A stretch of DNA of 64,000 nt from Mesorhabditis belari (taxonomy: Eukaryota > Nematoda > Chromadorea > Rhabditida > Rhabditidae), in the NCBI GenBank assembly GCA_958450365.1, contig CAUEEP010000903.1, forward strand, positions 558,001 to 622,000. The letters run 5' to 3'. Under the pieces are notes generated by a model, which was not told the DNA's origin, did no database searches, and saw nothing but the letters and a program-made list of their open reading frames with translations. This document shows positions 19,965 to 31,241 of the stretch, piece by piece. A program made the position numbers and the translations under genes. Numbering within the stretch: position 1 is the stretch's first letter; every line of letters begins with the position of its first letter.

Positions 19965-21229
19965 CTAGTTTACCTCTGGACGTGCCAGCCCACTCGAATC
20001 CAGAAGCTCGGAACTGATTTTCTCCGGCACCCACATCGAAATGATGCTAAATGGTTTGAGTCTGATCTAGATAGATTCTCTCCCAACCTTCACAAAAACC
20101 GAGTTTTGGGGATTCTCCTTCCCAGGTGTTTGGCGAGCTCCGGCTCCCATCCTCGCGCCGGGTCCTTGATTGAACTGATGTCAAAATGAGCATGTCAAGA
20201 ATAATTTCACTGACCGGTCCATCTTCAGAGAAAATGTTGTGGACCTTTCCGGAGCCTCCTTCGGCTCTCGGTCGAATGTGACCCATTTGATCGCCGGGAC
20301 GTTTTTCCGGGTACAACAGATCTCGGGTGGATCTAAATTTGATATCGTTGTTGCTACGTACAACTTGCATGTATGTATGGATCCTACGATCTCCAGACTT
20401 TCACGGGTCTCCGGACCAGCCAGCGGGCAAAGCGAACGATAGTCTGCTTTGCCCCCTGGATAAAAGCATTGGAGAACTCACCTAAGCGGTGCTTGTCCCC
20501 GTGTTCCCAAATCCGAATGTCGATAGATGTGCTCGGACTTGACGGGCATCACAACAGGACGCCCATCCGCTCTGAATCCGAAACCCTCAATGCGATCTTC
20601 ACGATGTCCGGAACCGGGTAGACGACTAGATTGAATAGATAGGCTAAGGCATTCCAACATTCAAACAAACCTCACGTATCGATATCCAGGATTGTCGGGC
20701 GGTTGACGGCTGTATTCGATGTCACTATTCTTGAAGGTTCGCTGGCCATCCGGTGGCACTCTGCCACCAATTGGAGCCAGATTCTTCTTGAGATGATCGG
20801 CCGAATTTGGCTTGATCCCCCTGCAAATGGTCGAAACGAATAAAATTTTTCTTAGGGATTCGGCAAATGTTTGAGGAAGAGCGTTGTGAAAGGGAGGTTG
20901 ATGTAATTTCACGGATCGACTCACAACTTCTCGAGGGGATTCCCGGGAGCCGTGTAGTCGTTGGCACGTAGAGGCAAAAGATGAGCAGATGGCTTTCTGT
21001 GAGTTTTGGGTTTTTGAGCCAGATGCTTCAAATCACTCACTCATTGATTGCCGGGTAGTGAATCGAGTTGTATCCTTCTTTGCCAGTGTATTTTGATCTA
21101 GAAAGCAACGAACTACTGTCTGTTGTCTGTTTGACACTACACATATTGATCGTGGTTTTGTCGATATTCGGGAACGTAGCTGTGTCGTCGTGGTTGAACG
21201 TTGATCGGCGTTTTGTACTCACTGAACAT
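19965..21229 (-). CDS. N1: endonuclease-like gene (NS-type fold), 8 exons, one internal stop
   Basis: Minus-strand exons 21229-21141, 21097-21041, 20996-20925, 20820-20671, 20625-20482, 20455-20405, 20353-20215 and 20174-19965 join in consistent phase (912 nt, 304 codons). The N-terminal half (YNSIHYPAIN, PLRANDYTAPGNPLEKLGIK, PPDGQRTFKNSDIEYSRQPP, GRPVVMPVKSEHIYRHSDLG) is unfamiliar. The C-terminal half has RPGDQMGHIRPRAEGGSGKV, HNIFSEDG, then FNQG: the His-then-Asn core of DNA/RNA non-specific endonucleases (PF13930-like). No signal peptide is visible from this start, though a CAG at the ATG could instead be an acceptor for an upstream exon. An in-frame TAG (20069-20067) would remove the last ~34 codons; copy N2 has Lys there. 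It lies 5' of CTL-C, on the opposite strand. Confidence 0.65.
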
Positions 21230-22018
21230 TCACAGATTGACTTTTAAAGGGATTAAGACACTAACTGCCGATGATGAATTACCTTTTCTGGAACGAAACG
21301 ACCCTTCCTTCTTTTCTTCCTATTTCCCAAGTTTTCATTATTTACTCCATCTGGCTCCGGGGAAGGGTCTCCAGAGGACGAGTACATTGGCAGGTTGATT
21401 GATTTAAAGTTTTTGCGAGCCAAAGCCAAATCTCTTTAGTAACGGAAAGTCGCCAGAGCAGAGCTCGGAAAAATAGCAGAGAAAAGTATGCTTTTGAATT
21501 ATGCTGATCGTTGCTGTAATTATACTGTATTGATGACGCTAGTAGGTTAGAAATTTAAAAAGCATTTGAATTTCCCGGTCATTTGTAAATCGTTGTTTAC
21601 TGAATTCAATTTACTGTACGGCAGATGTGAGCCAACTGTTGCCATTGGGTGAATAAACAATTGTGATTGCCTTAGGCAAGATGTAAATCGACTAAAACGC
21701 AAAGTCTCAATCATCCTATACAAAACTCATCAATCATTCTCAGCAATGAGCTTCCCACTCCTCAAACTTAGTCTAAATATTGGGGAATTATTGAGGAAAT
21801 CCTTGCGTCCTCATTCTATTTCTTGCCTCAAATCTCGCTTGTTTTGTAGCAGTTTCCGTTTTAGTAAGAAGTCCTTATTGTGCTTGGCAACAAATTTCTT
21901 GTTTGATTTTGTCTTCTCTCATCAATTATGCCTCTTTATTCGCTTTTTCCTTTAATTTTCACTTGTTCCTCGAGAAAATTCAGTCATTTTGTAGGCATCA
22001 AATCGTTTAGCAACCGAA

Positions 22019-23665
22019 ATGAACGATCGGAAGAAAATCGCCCAACTCGAAGCCGATTTGTGGGTTTTTCGCCAAATCTTTGCTTCTATCAAAAACTGTC
22101 TTTAATTTAATCGAAGATTTTAGGGAAGAAATGAAAAAGGACAAAGACGTCGAGATGAGTCGATGGGCTGCAAAAATCGCGCAAATCGAGGCGAATTTGA
22201 AAATCGCGAAGTTGGAGGCTGATTTGGTTCACGAAAGGGTGAGAAATCGAGAATTGGAAAGGAAAATCGCCGAGACGAAAAGGAAGAACGACGATCTCGA
22301 AGCACAATTGTACTAATTTTGTAACTTTCTTTTTTTGACAAGCTCAACATAAAACATATACCACACCCGAAGCCGGACTGTGGTCTTTCTCCAAATCTTT
22401 GCTTCTAGCATCTCGAAGCACAATTGTAATAATTTTGTAATTTCCTTTTATACAGGCTTTTTTGGAGAAAAGCGAAATAGATAGAATAAACAAGAAATAA
22501 GCTTGAGGGTCTCAATGACAAGACTTTTCAGAAATGAAACCCCAGAAATGAAAACTTTTCAGAATTGAAAAACTTTGACCTCGAAATCCAAATGTGAGTT
22601 GATTTGGTATTTCTTGTCGACTGAGACTTGAGAAAACAGTTTTTTTGACTCCCAAAACACCCATTCCACTCAATCCAATCAATTTCTCTCTAGACAATTT
22701 GAAAGGGAAAACAAAACGGCCGAAATGCTGAAGTTGCAGGCAGATTTGTGAGTTTTTTTTGAGGAAAAGGATTGGGTATTTGTCTAAAAAATCTGGAGTA
22801 AAGTTTTTCGAAGAAATTCAGAAATCGAACGATGTCTTTCTCGGATCTGTATCGGGATGGATGGTCGTATTTTGCAGAAAACGCTTCTTGGTACAAGGTT
22901 TGGTGGATGTTGTGAACCAGGATTATCTTCATCTCAAGGTTATCGATCAAAATATGACATTTGATGAGGCCGTGGCGGATTGTGCGGGTCGAAAGGGGCA
23001 TTTAGTCTCAATTCACAGTCAGGAAGAGAACGATTTTGTTCAGGAACTCGGTAAGAAATCGAAATGATTCAATTCTGAAAATTCATGGTTTTCGTAGAAA
23101 TTTATGCTTTATTAAACCAAAAACAAACAATATTTATTTCAGCGAAAAATGTTGGTTCGAATTCTTTGTTCTGGATCGGACTGAAGGTTGAATTTTTCTT
23201 ACTGAAAAAAAATAAATAAAAAGCAAGTAATGATGCTTTCGGCCTTTGCCTCTTTGTGAAAACAGCTCTCAGTGAAACGTAAAAATTTCTTTATTCAGAG
23301 AAATCCGAACAAAGAAAATGCTTTTGAATGGACGGATCGGAGTCCGGTGCAATTCACGAATTGGGCGGTTGCAGTTCCGTTGTTTGGTGCGAACGTTCGA
23401 ACGGATCCGTACAGCCACGCTTATGTGAGATTTTCGACGTGAAATCATCAATATTTACTCCAATTTCCAATCCATAATTAATCCAAAAATATTTTGATCA
23501 ATTTGAGGAAACTTCTTTGTGCAAAATAACGCAAAGTGTATTATCAAAGGATTTTCATCACAAATGAACACATTTCAGCTTTCGAGCCACAAGGGGACAT
23601 GGTACTCCAATTCTCCTACCTACCAGTCTCGCTTTATCTGCAAAAGGGGCTCCCAATTCTCATAA
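22019..23665 (+). CDS. CTL-C: coiled-coil C-type lectin
   Basis: Exons 22019-22059, 22124-22309, 22694-22747, 22822-22897, 22939-23050, 23143-23186, 23299-23424 and 23579-23665 sum to 726 nt (241 aa) with every junction in phase. It starts MNDRKKIAQLEADL and continues as a coiled coil ([20 protein letters not shown]), with no membrane segment in this model. The CTLD has DGWSYFAENASWYK, MTFDEAVADCAGRKGHLVSI, FWIGLK, EWTDRSPVQFTNW, a long loop (AVAVPLFGANVRTDPYSH), SRFICKRGSQFS*. A stalk exon near 22,565 is broken but skippable. The 5' flank matches the G copy (21.75-22.0 kb versus 59.29-59.53 kb). Apparently the cleanest short-form gene with G. Confidence 0.7.
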
Positions 23666-23849
23666 ATGCTTTGTGTTCTTTTCTGTGGACAAAAACCAAT
23701 AAATCCCATTTTATTCAATCTTCTGAAAACACACAACTGCACATTATCTTTTTTTATATTTCTGAATTGTTTGTTCAAAATTTCATATAAAAAGTTCTCC
23801 CAAAAATCCAGAATTCCGCGGAACCCGATAGAAGAATAGATTGAATAGT

Positions 23850-24347
23850 TAGATGTGTAAATAGTTTGTGTAAATAGTTTTCGATTGTCGTATGGGATAC
23901 TTCAAATATTTCTGCCAACTCACGAACAGTGAGTGTTGGGCAATCTTCAATTAAGGCGAGCAAGTCATCGTCGATGACTTCTGGAGGATGTCCTTGGTGT
24001 GGCTCGTTTACGAGGCTTTCATCGCCGCCTTGGAATCTTTGAAACCATCGTTGACATTGCCGAATGTGTATACTTTCCTCTCCAAAAACAGTGATGATCG
24101 TGCGATGAGATTCAGCTGGTGATTTTCCTTGTTTAAAATCGTAGAACAATGCAGCTCGAATACGAAATTTTTTGTCCTCTATTTTTTTGCCAAAAAGCGA
24201 ATGATGAAATTTGCAGCACTAAATGTTATTTATGCAGATATCTTTTACTTTGTATATATGCAAAAAAGAGGGAAGAAACGGCGCTTGAAATTACAAAAAA
24301 CATGTTAAGTAGTGACGCGTCATTATTAAGTTGCCAACCTAATATTT
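23850..24347 (-). mobile_element. 5' fragment of a mariner transposon
   Basis: The minus-strand terminus TATTAGGTTGGCAACTT lies near 24,347-24,331. From about 24,150 the frame reads MFYDFKQGKSPAESHRTIIT, CQRWFQRFQGGDESLVNEPH and LTVRELAEIFEVSHTTIENY, the mariner DNA-binding domain. It stops at the second helix-turn-helix and joins lectin 3' flank at about 23,850. No catalytic domain is present. Confidence 0.8.
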
Positions 24348-24449
24348 TACCAAACATTCGTCGTGTGGGCGGTGAAAGGCCAACCAAAATACATCATTTG
24401 ATCTTTTTATTGGATTTAGTGAGTTTTCAATAACAGTTTTACCAGGCTT

Positions 24450-24840
24450 GCTCTACGAAGCCTAGCACGGTCATTCCAATTCTAGCTTCACAATAAAATG
24501 AATAGGCTTGGCATTCAATGACAAATTGACCAATCCACGAGATCAATTTTGTTCGATCACCTTGAGATGAAGATAATCCTGGTTCACAACAGCCACCAAA
24601 CCTTGTACCAAGAAGCGGTTTTTTCCCAATACAACCAGCCATCCAGATCCAAGAAGGTCGTCGTTCGACTTCTGAATTTCTTCGAAAATCTTTACTCCAG
24701 GTTTTTTTGAAACAAATACTCCTTTCTTTTCGATCAAACAAACTCACAAGTCTGCTTGCAACTTCGGCCGTTTTGTTTTCCCTTTCAGATTGTCTAAAGA
24801 GGAATTGATTGGATTGAGTGGAATGGGTGTTTGGGAGATG
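24450..24840 (-). pseudogene. CTL-D: lectin fragment
   Basis: On the minus strand a stalk exon (from TCAGATTGTCT near 24,795) and the first CTLD exon (LDGWLYWEKTASWYK) precede the 41-bp intron, then VIEQN followed by a stop where paralogues continue MTFDEA. Everything downstream is missing. Confidence 0.7.
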
Positions 24841-24859
24841 AAAAAACTGTTTTCTTAAG

Positions 24860-25050
24860 TCTCAGTCGACAAGCTGGCTGTTAAAACCAAAGCCAACACT
24901 GAAACTAAACCCAGCAAGGTCTAGTTTTCACAGCTTGGTGGACTCTTCTTTTGAAAGTTATGGACTGGCTAGACAGAGTCAATTTCTAAAAGTGTCTGAA
25001 GGCTTTTTTGCCTAAACATGGGAGATGTTGGACTTTCTCTGTCAAAAACC
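24860..25050. repeat. Dispersed repeat shared with 44.10-44.29 kb
   Basis: About 180 bases containing CTGGCTGTTAAAAC, ACTAAACCCAGCAAGG and CTTCTTTTGAAAGTTATGGA recur at 44.1 kb in the same orientation. It has no coding potential and no termini that I recognise. Confidence 0.6.
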
Positions 25051-25139
25051 TTCCCAGAAAAACCTGTCTATCGTCTGGGGTGATTCGTTTCCTGAAAATT
25101 TCCATGATATTTCTATTCCTTAGCATGAGGCAAGTTTCC

Positions 25140-25480
25140 ATGCAAATCTAGAAACTATTCAAAACCTAAGGAGAAGTGTTTTATTAACTATTAGATGAGG
25201 GAAAAAATAATGCGCGTTTTTTGCGTGTAACAATAGAGTGCATTCTACAAGAAATAGCAACTATCAATCAATAAAGTATTCTCCATTTTGACTTCTTCCC
25301 ATCTTCGACGCAAGTCCTTCATTTCATTTATGGAAAATTGGGGATTTTTGGATCCCTCATCTCTATCGTCTCTGGTGATTCCATCCAATTAACGCCATTC
25401 CAAACACTCACAAATCGGCTTCCAACCTGGTCTCCAATTCGGAGACTCTTGTCGTGATCTCGCTAGCTCCACGTCCGGTT
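25140..25480 (-). mobile_element. Mariner 3' tip plus isolated coiled-coil cassette
   Basis: About 25,330-25,160 on the minus strand is the end of a mariner of the 18-kb type (LRRRWEEVKMENTLLID-like) with its terminus. At about 25,475-25,410 lies one orphan phase-2 stalk exon of the lectin type (ASEITTRVSELETRLEADL before a GTGAG donor). Confidence 0.55.
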
Positions 25481-25539
25481 TTGTTCGCTCACGATCGTTC
25501 GCTTTGCCCGCTGTCTAATTGGGGGACCCGTGAAAGTAT

Positions 25540-26190
25540 TTGCGCTGATGGGTTGGAAAATAGACATAGTTCGGCCCTTTGGACCGTACAAATCTCTCAT
25601 TAGGCCTTTCAGACAGTTCAGAAAAGTCCACGGTTACACTCAGGCCCTTCTGGCCTTCAAACATTTTCATTCCAGTCCTTCGGGTCTTTCAGAAAGTTTA
25701 TTCCTGCCCTTCGGGCCGTCAAAACAGTGATTCAAGTCTTACACACATCGGTGCAATTTGCGTTTTTTGATGAAAGATGTGTCATTCTACACAGAAAAAT
25801 GTACTCATTTCAAAACAGGAAAAATTTTCCAGATTCTCCTGACAGATCTTTTGAAAAATCGTTTTTCAGTGGAGAAAGCGTCATTTACAACGGAGAACCC
25901 CGGGAACCCCTTTTTTCGAAGCCTTTAACTCGGTGACACCGCAAAATCGAAAGATGCAAGGTGATAGATTCGATTTATTAGATTCTTATCCTCCTTTTCA
26001 CACCAAAAGCAAGCAATTATAAAGCCTCCACAAAAACTAGTAGTATTGTGAATCTAAAAATAACTGTCTGTCTGTTTGTAATGACCTCAGAAAGCGACTT
26101 TTAAATGCTCAAAATTCCATTCTCAAACATCTATTTCGTCAAAACAGTTATTCCTGCCATTTGGGCCGTCAAAACTTTCACTTTGGCACT
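25540..26190. repeat. Degenerate minisatellite-like stretch
   Basis: A motif like GGCCCTTYGGACCGTCAAA recurs roughly every 40 bp from 25,570 to 25,730 and again at about 26,150. No gene is visible in this interval. Confidence 0.45.
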
Positions 26191-26199
26191 TTGGCATCG

Positions 26200-28390
26200 T
26201 CGCTTCATTCATTCTTCCCATTTCCTTGAATTCAAAACGAACTCACCAATTGGTCGGAGTGGGTGTGATGGCCGTCGCTCTATTCATCACGATTTTCCTT
26301 CTTTTCCATCGAATTTTTTCGTCAAAGTTGGTCAGAAAGGGATTTTCGATGATCTTAGATTTCAGCAGTAGAGACGAGGGCTCGTCGTCAAGTTATACCC
26401 AGCAATTTGTCTATCCCATCAATTTGAGGTCTTGTCAAAGAAATTTGTGGGTTTTTTTGGAGAAAAGCAAATCAATAAAGCGAATTTGGTAGAATGAACA
26501 AGAAATAGGTTTGCGTGTCCCAATGACAAGACTTTTCAGGAGTAAAACCCAACAAGAACTCGTCGAGGCTCGAGGAAAAATCTGCGAACTCTGCGAACGA
26601 CCGACGAAGATTGGTGCTGATTTGAAAGCCGAGATGTGAGCCTTGAGATCCCTTAAAGAAATATCTGAGAATGAGACACATCTAGAGATTCCAAAGTCGC
26701 CGAAATGTCAAGGACCTTTTCCGCGTTGAAAGCCGTTGAAAAGTGTTAGAATTTGACTGGCTAGAGTTGTTCAGCGAGAGGGAGTTGAACGAAACGAGGG
26801 AGAAAAATGCTGAGGTCGAGAGGGAATTGAGGTCCGAAAACACTGAGCTCAGAGCCGATTTGTGAGTTTTCTTCCCTCTTTGGTTATTCTTTGTTATGAC
26901 AGCTGTTAACTAACGAAAAAAGCGGTTTCTCTCAAGATCAGAGCAGATTGGTGGAAGTCGATTGAAATTTGAATTTTATCAGATCGGATTGGATAAATTG
27001 CAATCTAACTGATCTGATCTAAACTTTTCCAATGTCTACTCGACAATTTAGATACGTATTTCAATCCCGTAACGCAAGAGAGCTGAAAGAAATGAGGGAA
27101 GAAAATGCCGAGGTCGAAGGGAAATTGAGGTCCGAAAGCATGGAGCTAAAGGCCGAGTTGTGAGTCTTCTTCTCTCTCTGGTTATTCTTAGTTATCACAG
27201 ATTGTTAACTAACAGAACTCCTTTTAGAGCAACGAAAATAACCGAATTGAGGGCCCAAATGTGAGTTCATCTCTTATCGACTGAGACTTAAGAAAACAGT
27301 TTTTTCATCTCCCAAACACCCATTCGACTCAATCCAATCAATTCCTCTTTAGACAATTTGAAAGGGAAAACAAAACGGCCGAAATCGCGAAGTTGCAGGC
27401 AGATTTGTGAGTTTGTTTGATCAAAAAGGAAGGAGTATTTGTTTTAAAAAAACCTGGAGTAAAGATTTTCAAAGAAATTCAGGAATCGAACGATGACTTT
27501 CTTGGATCCGGATGGATGGTCGTATTTGGCAAAAACCGCTTCTTGGTACAAGGTTTGGTGGATGTTGTGAACCAGGATTATCTTCATCTTCAGGTTATCG
27601 AACAAAAAATGACATTCGATGAAGCCGAGGTATATTGTGGGGGCAGAAAGAGCTATTTAGTCTCGTCAGGAAGAGAACGATTTTGTTCAGAAACTCGGTA
27701 AGAAATCGAAATGATTCAGTTTGGAAGATTCATGATTTTCATAGAAATTCATGCTTTATAAGCCAAAACAATCGATATTTATTTCAGCGAAAACTGTTGA
27801 TTCGAAAGGTTGGGCCTGGATCGGACTGAAGGTTGAATTTTTCTTATGGAAAGACATAAATGAATATATTAAACTTAATTCTTTCATTTTTTTCAGCCAC
27901 TTTGGAACGCACTTTGTAAAAAAAGATTCGTTTGACTGATAGTTCCTTGATAGAAATAATGGTTTCGATTGGGAAACTAGAATATTTTCAATAATAAGAA
28001 AGGAAAATCGAATCGAAATATCAATGTCTAAACATAGAAATTTTTTTATTCAGAGAAATCCGAACAAAGAAAATGCTTTTGAATGGACGGATTCGGTTCG
28101 GTGGATTTCACGAATTGGGGGGTTAGAGAGCCGGCTTCGGACATCCACGCTTTGGTGAGATTTTCATGGTGAAAACATTAATATTTATTCCAATTTCGAA
28201 TGCATAATTAATCCAAAAATATTTGAAGCAATCTGAGGAAACTCTTTTTTCTAAAGTAATAAATGCTTAATGGAAGGATTTCCATCGGAAATAAACATAT
28301 TTCAGCTTTGGAGCCTCGATGGGAGATGGACGGTCTGGTCTCCTACCTCTCATTTTCGTTTTCTCTGCAAAAAAGCTCTCAATTCAAATA
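26200..28390 (+). pseudogene. CTL-E: lectin pseudogene with expanded stalk exons
   Basis: An anchor (VGVMAVALFITIFLLFHRI) is fused by deletion to the next exon. Stalk exons at 26540-26635, 26775-26861, 27079-27159, 27228-27260 and 27353-27406 are all phase 2-2, giving more and different cassettes than other copies. The CTLD follows (27483-27552; 41-bp intron 27553-27593, here ending TTCAG), but an 8-bp deletion removes AATTCACA in the HLVSIHS block near 27,667 and a 1-bp deletion shifts the EWTD exon near 28,090. The last exon ends FRFLCKKALNSN*. The loop would read GVREPASDIHAL. Confidence 0.7.
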
Positions 28391-28399
28391 GTATATAAT

Positions 28400-29368
28400 A
28401 CATGCTACTTTTTGTAGAAAGTTTTTTTGGAAAAGAATAGTTTTCTAAATTTTGTTGCCATAATTTTGGATCATCCTTTGAACCGGTCGCTTAATTCATC
28501 CAATCATAGCAAATTTTCCGGACCAACCATCGTTTGACCTTCAAACGCGTACATCAATATTGCAATCTACACTTTCATCTCCATCCTTGAATTGCATTAT
28601 GGCTTTAAATAAAGCTTCTAATCTTTAAAAATAACTACATTTCTCAAAGATAACTAAGAAATAACAAGATTTCTTTCCGGACTTTCCAGCAAAACTTTCC
28701 AGACTTACTGATCGCACCTAATCTGACATCCATTCACTAACAATTAACAATAATGCCAAAGCAACAAGAAGAAAAAGTAGAAAACACGTTTTTTCAAGAA
28801 CTTTTTTTGATAAAAACTGTTTTAACACATTCACGACGATGGGACTCACCGGTGGGTCCCAGGGTGACTGCCATCTGGGACGACGGGATCCACCGATGGA
28901 TCCCGGACCTCAACTCGGACCCCGGACCTCAAACCCTCATAATTTCCACCAAAACCTCATTCTAGGTGTAAAACAGTGTTCCCAATCGAGTGACGTTGTA
29001 GGATTTTCAATATCTTGTTTGATATTCAAGAGTAGGGCGAGCGATATTTGATATTCGGCCGAGCGATAATGCCCACAACGCACTGCAAGACAATTTATAG
29101 AGAGTGTTTTAGCGTATTCGAGTAGTAATTTTGTCGAAAATACAAAATTCAACATTATGAAGTCCAACTTTACATTAACTATTATAAAAAAATCTCAGGA
29201 AAAGGTTCAATGCAACAGAAACATAATAGTTTACATCATAGCTCGAGAAACGTAGGTCAACCAAATTTTTTTGTAAAACCGAGCCTAAATTCAGAATCTA
29301 CGCTATTTATTTGCTGTCTATGCAAATTTTTCATAAAAATAGCTAATCTGAACGGCGCTCGTCCCAGA
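28400..29368. other. Mostly unannotated, with piggyBac-like terminus
   Basis: At 28,822 TTAA is followed by CACATTCACGACGATGGG and a palindromic GGGACTCACCGGTGGGTCCC, which resembles piggyBac-type termini (TTAA target). No matching opposite end or transposase is seen. No gene is supported elsewhere in the stretch. Confidence 0.35.
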
Positions 29369-29678
29369 TGGAGGACTGGAGATTCCCAGTTTGAGCACTT
29401 TCTTCAAAAGAAACCCATTTTGGTGTCAATGGAAAAGTTGTAGAGAATCAAAAATTAAGCTTATATCCAAATTTCCAGAACGATTCAAAAACTGGTTATC
29501 AAGAAATGCCAAATTTACGAATTTTCGCAAAACTTGTATTTTAAGCGAAACTATTAAGTCTATCTTTTTGGAAATTTGGCGATAAGCCTAATTTTTGATT
29601 CTCCACAACTTTTCTATTGACATCAAAATGGGTTTCTATTGAAGAAAGTGCTCAAACTGGGACATCTCCAGTCCTCCA
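29369..29678. mobile_element. Palindromic MITE-like repeat
   Basis: Arms of about 97 bp starting TGGAGGACTGGAGATTCCCA are inverted at the right end (CAGTCCTCCA) around a ~115-bp centre. There is no coding capacity. Its family is unknown. Confidence 0.65.
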
Positions 29679-29699
29679 TTTTTGAGTCTCACACTTGTC

Positions 29700-30540
29700 T
29701 CACACACAAAGCAAAATCCTACTACGAAAGAGGGATCCGCAAATTGCCTGTAAAATGGGCAGAAGTCGTCAATAATAATGGAAGTTATTTCGAATGAATT
29801 GATGGTTTTATGTTGAATAAATAAATGAATAAATAAAATAAGTTCAAAGTCCGGCAGTTTTCAATTCACCAACCCAATAGGATATCTTGATTTTTAAACC
29901 AAATCTAAAAGTTTTCAATATTAAAATATTTATAAACTAGACTAATAGTAAGTTTGCCGTTTGCCTGGATTGGCGTCAACGGGAACGGTCCAAGACCCTG
30001 CCTCCAAGACCCTCTTGGCCAGAACCAAAATTCTATTCCGCTATATATAGAGAAAAGCATCTAACGAATTTGGTGGTTAACCCAGACCTACACGACTTCT
30101 TAAGGCTGGGATTTCCACGGCTAGACAAAATGTTACAAGCCTTCAAAGGAGGAACACTTTTGGAGGCGTTCTACTTTTGACCGGTACTCGAAACCGGACC
30201 TGTCCAAGACCCTGCCCCAAGTGATTATGATCTATTCCGCTCGACGAGCAACGAACTGATTGGGCAGCACTTCGATGCCGAAGATGACGTCAAAAAGTGG
30301 CAAAAAAAAAAGTCCGTCGACTTTTTTTGCTGGGAAATCGAAGGCCTTTTATGAGGAGGGCATCCGAGAACTGTAAAAAATGGGAAAAGATTATTGAAGA
30401 TAATGGAAAATATTTACAACCGACTCTCTCTAAAACGGAATGGAAGGGACCAAAAAAAATTTTCTGTTGTAGCGTTGGCCAGGACCAAAATTCCATTCCG
30501 CTATATAGAGTTCTGTTAAAGAGAGAGTCGACTGTAGATT
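29700..30540 (+). mobile_element. Mariner 3' scraps and a pogo-like terminus
   Basis: At 29,715-29,800 YYERGIRKLPVKWAEVVNNN and a TIR remnant (CACCAACCCAATAG) mark one mariner end. At 30,250-30,420 HFDAEDDVKKW, then EEGIRE marks another. A 35-bp piece of lectin exon (GCCGTTTGCCTGGATTGGCG) at 29,951 is copied from 30,797. Around 30,422-30,535 inverted ends of the form CAGTCGACTCTCTCT beside TA look like a pogo/Tigger-type terminus. Confidence 0.4.
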
Positions 30541-30677
30541 GATTTGATAAATGCCTTGTCCAACTTTTAGCTATCTCATATGCATTGACCCAATACATAT
30601 TCGTAATGAAATTATTTTTATCGTTTTATCGTAAAGAAACGTTTCATGTCAATATTGCAAGATGTTATTGAAAAGTA

Positions 30678-31043
30678 TTGATAGCTCAGATGTACACTCG
30701 AGTACTTTTAGCTTCCAAAAACGAACGTGGCTCTGTCTCGCCGTTCATTGACCCAATAGATCTTGTGGTTTCAAATGTTTTTGATGCCGGAATTCTGCCG
30801 TTTGCCTGGATTGGCGACAACGGGAACGGTGGTTGGACTGATGGATCTCCGGTTGATTATGCTTGGTTCACTCTACCGAAATTATGGGTTTGGTGAGTTG
30901 CAAAAGTTTGTGTAATCAATTTGCGAATTTAAATCGCAAATGATAGCTGCACTCGTGGAGGGGCTTAAGGATGTGGGCTGGATAACGAGTATCCTCGATT
31001 TGTCTGTAAAATCCCATCAAAGAATCGTGGTCAAAGTTGAAAA
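30678..31043 (+). pseudogene. C-type lectin fragment of the secreted type
   Basis: The frame includes PFAWIGDNGNGGWTDGSPVD, the central CTLD block, and after an intron ends EYPRFVCKIPSKNRGQS* with AATAAA just beyond (31,065). A TAA precedes the last block (GGA*GCGLDNEYP) and the front half is absent. It resembles the second CTLD of the gene downstream. Confidence 0.65.
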
Positions 31044-31241
31044 TCAACAACAAAAATTACCTTTGGAATAAATTGAAGGCTTAAACTTGATTTTAATAAA
31101 TAAATCCTTCCCAAAGATTGTTGACCTAGAAAGAAAAAAAATCAGATTTGACCTACAAGCTTTGTGCGACAAACGTTGATAAGCGATTCGAGAATTCGCT
31201 TTTTTTCTAGTCTTTTCGACTTTTTCACCAAAAAATCAGTA

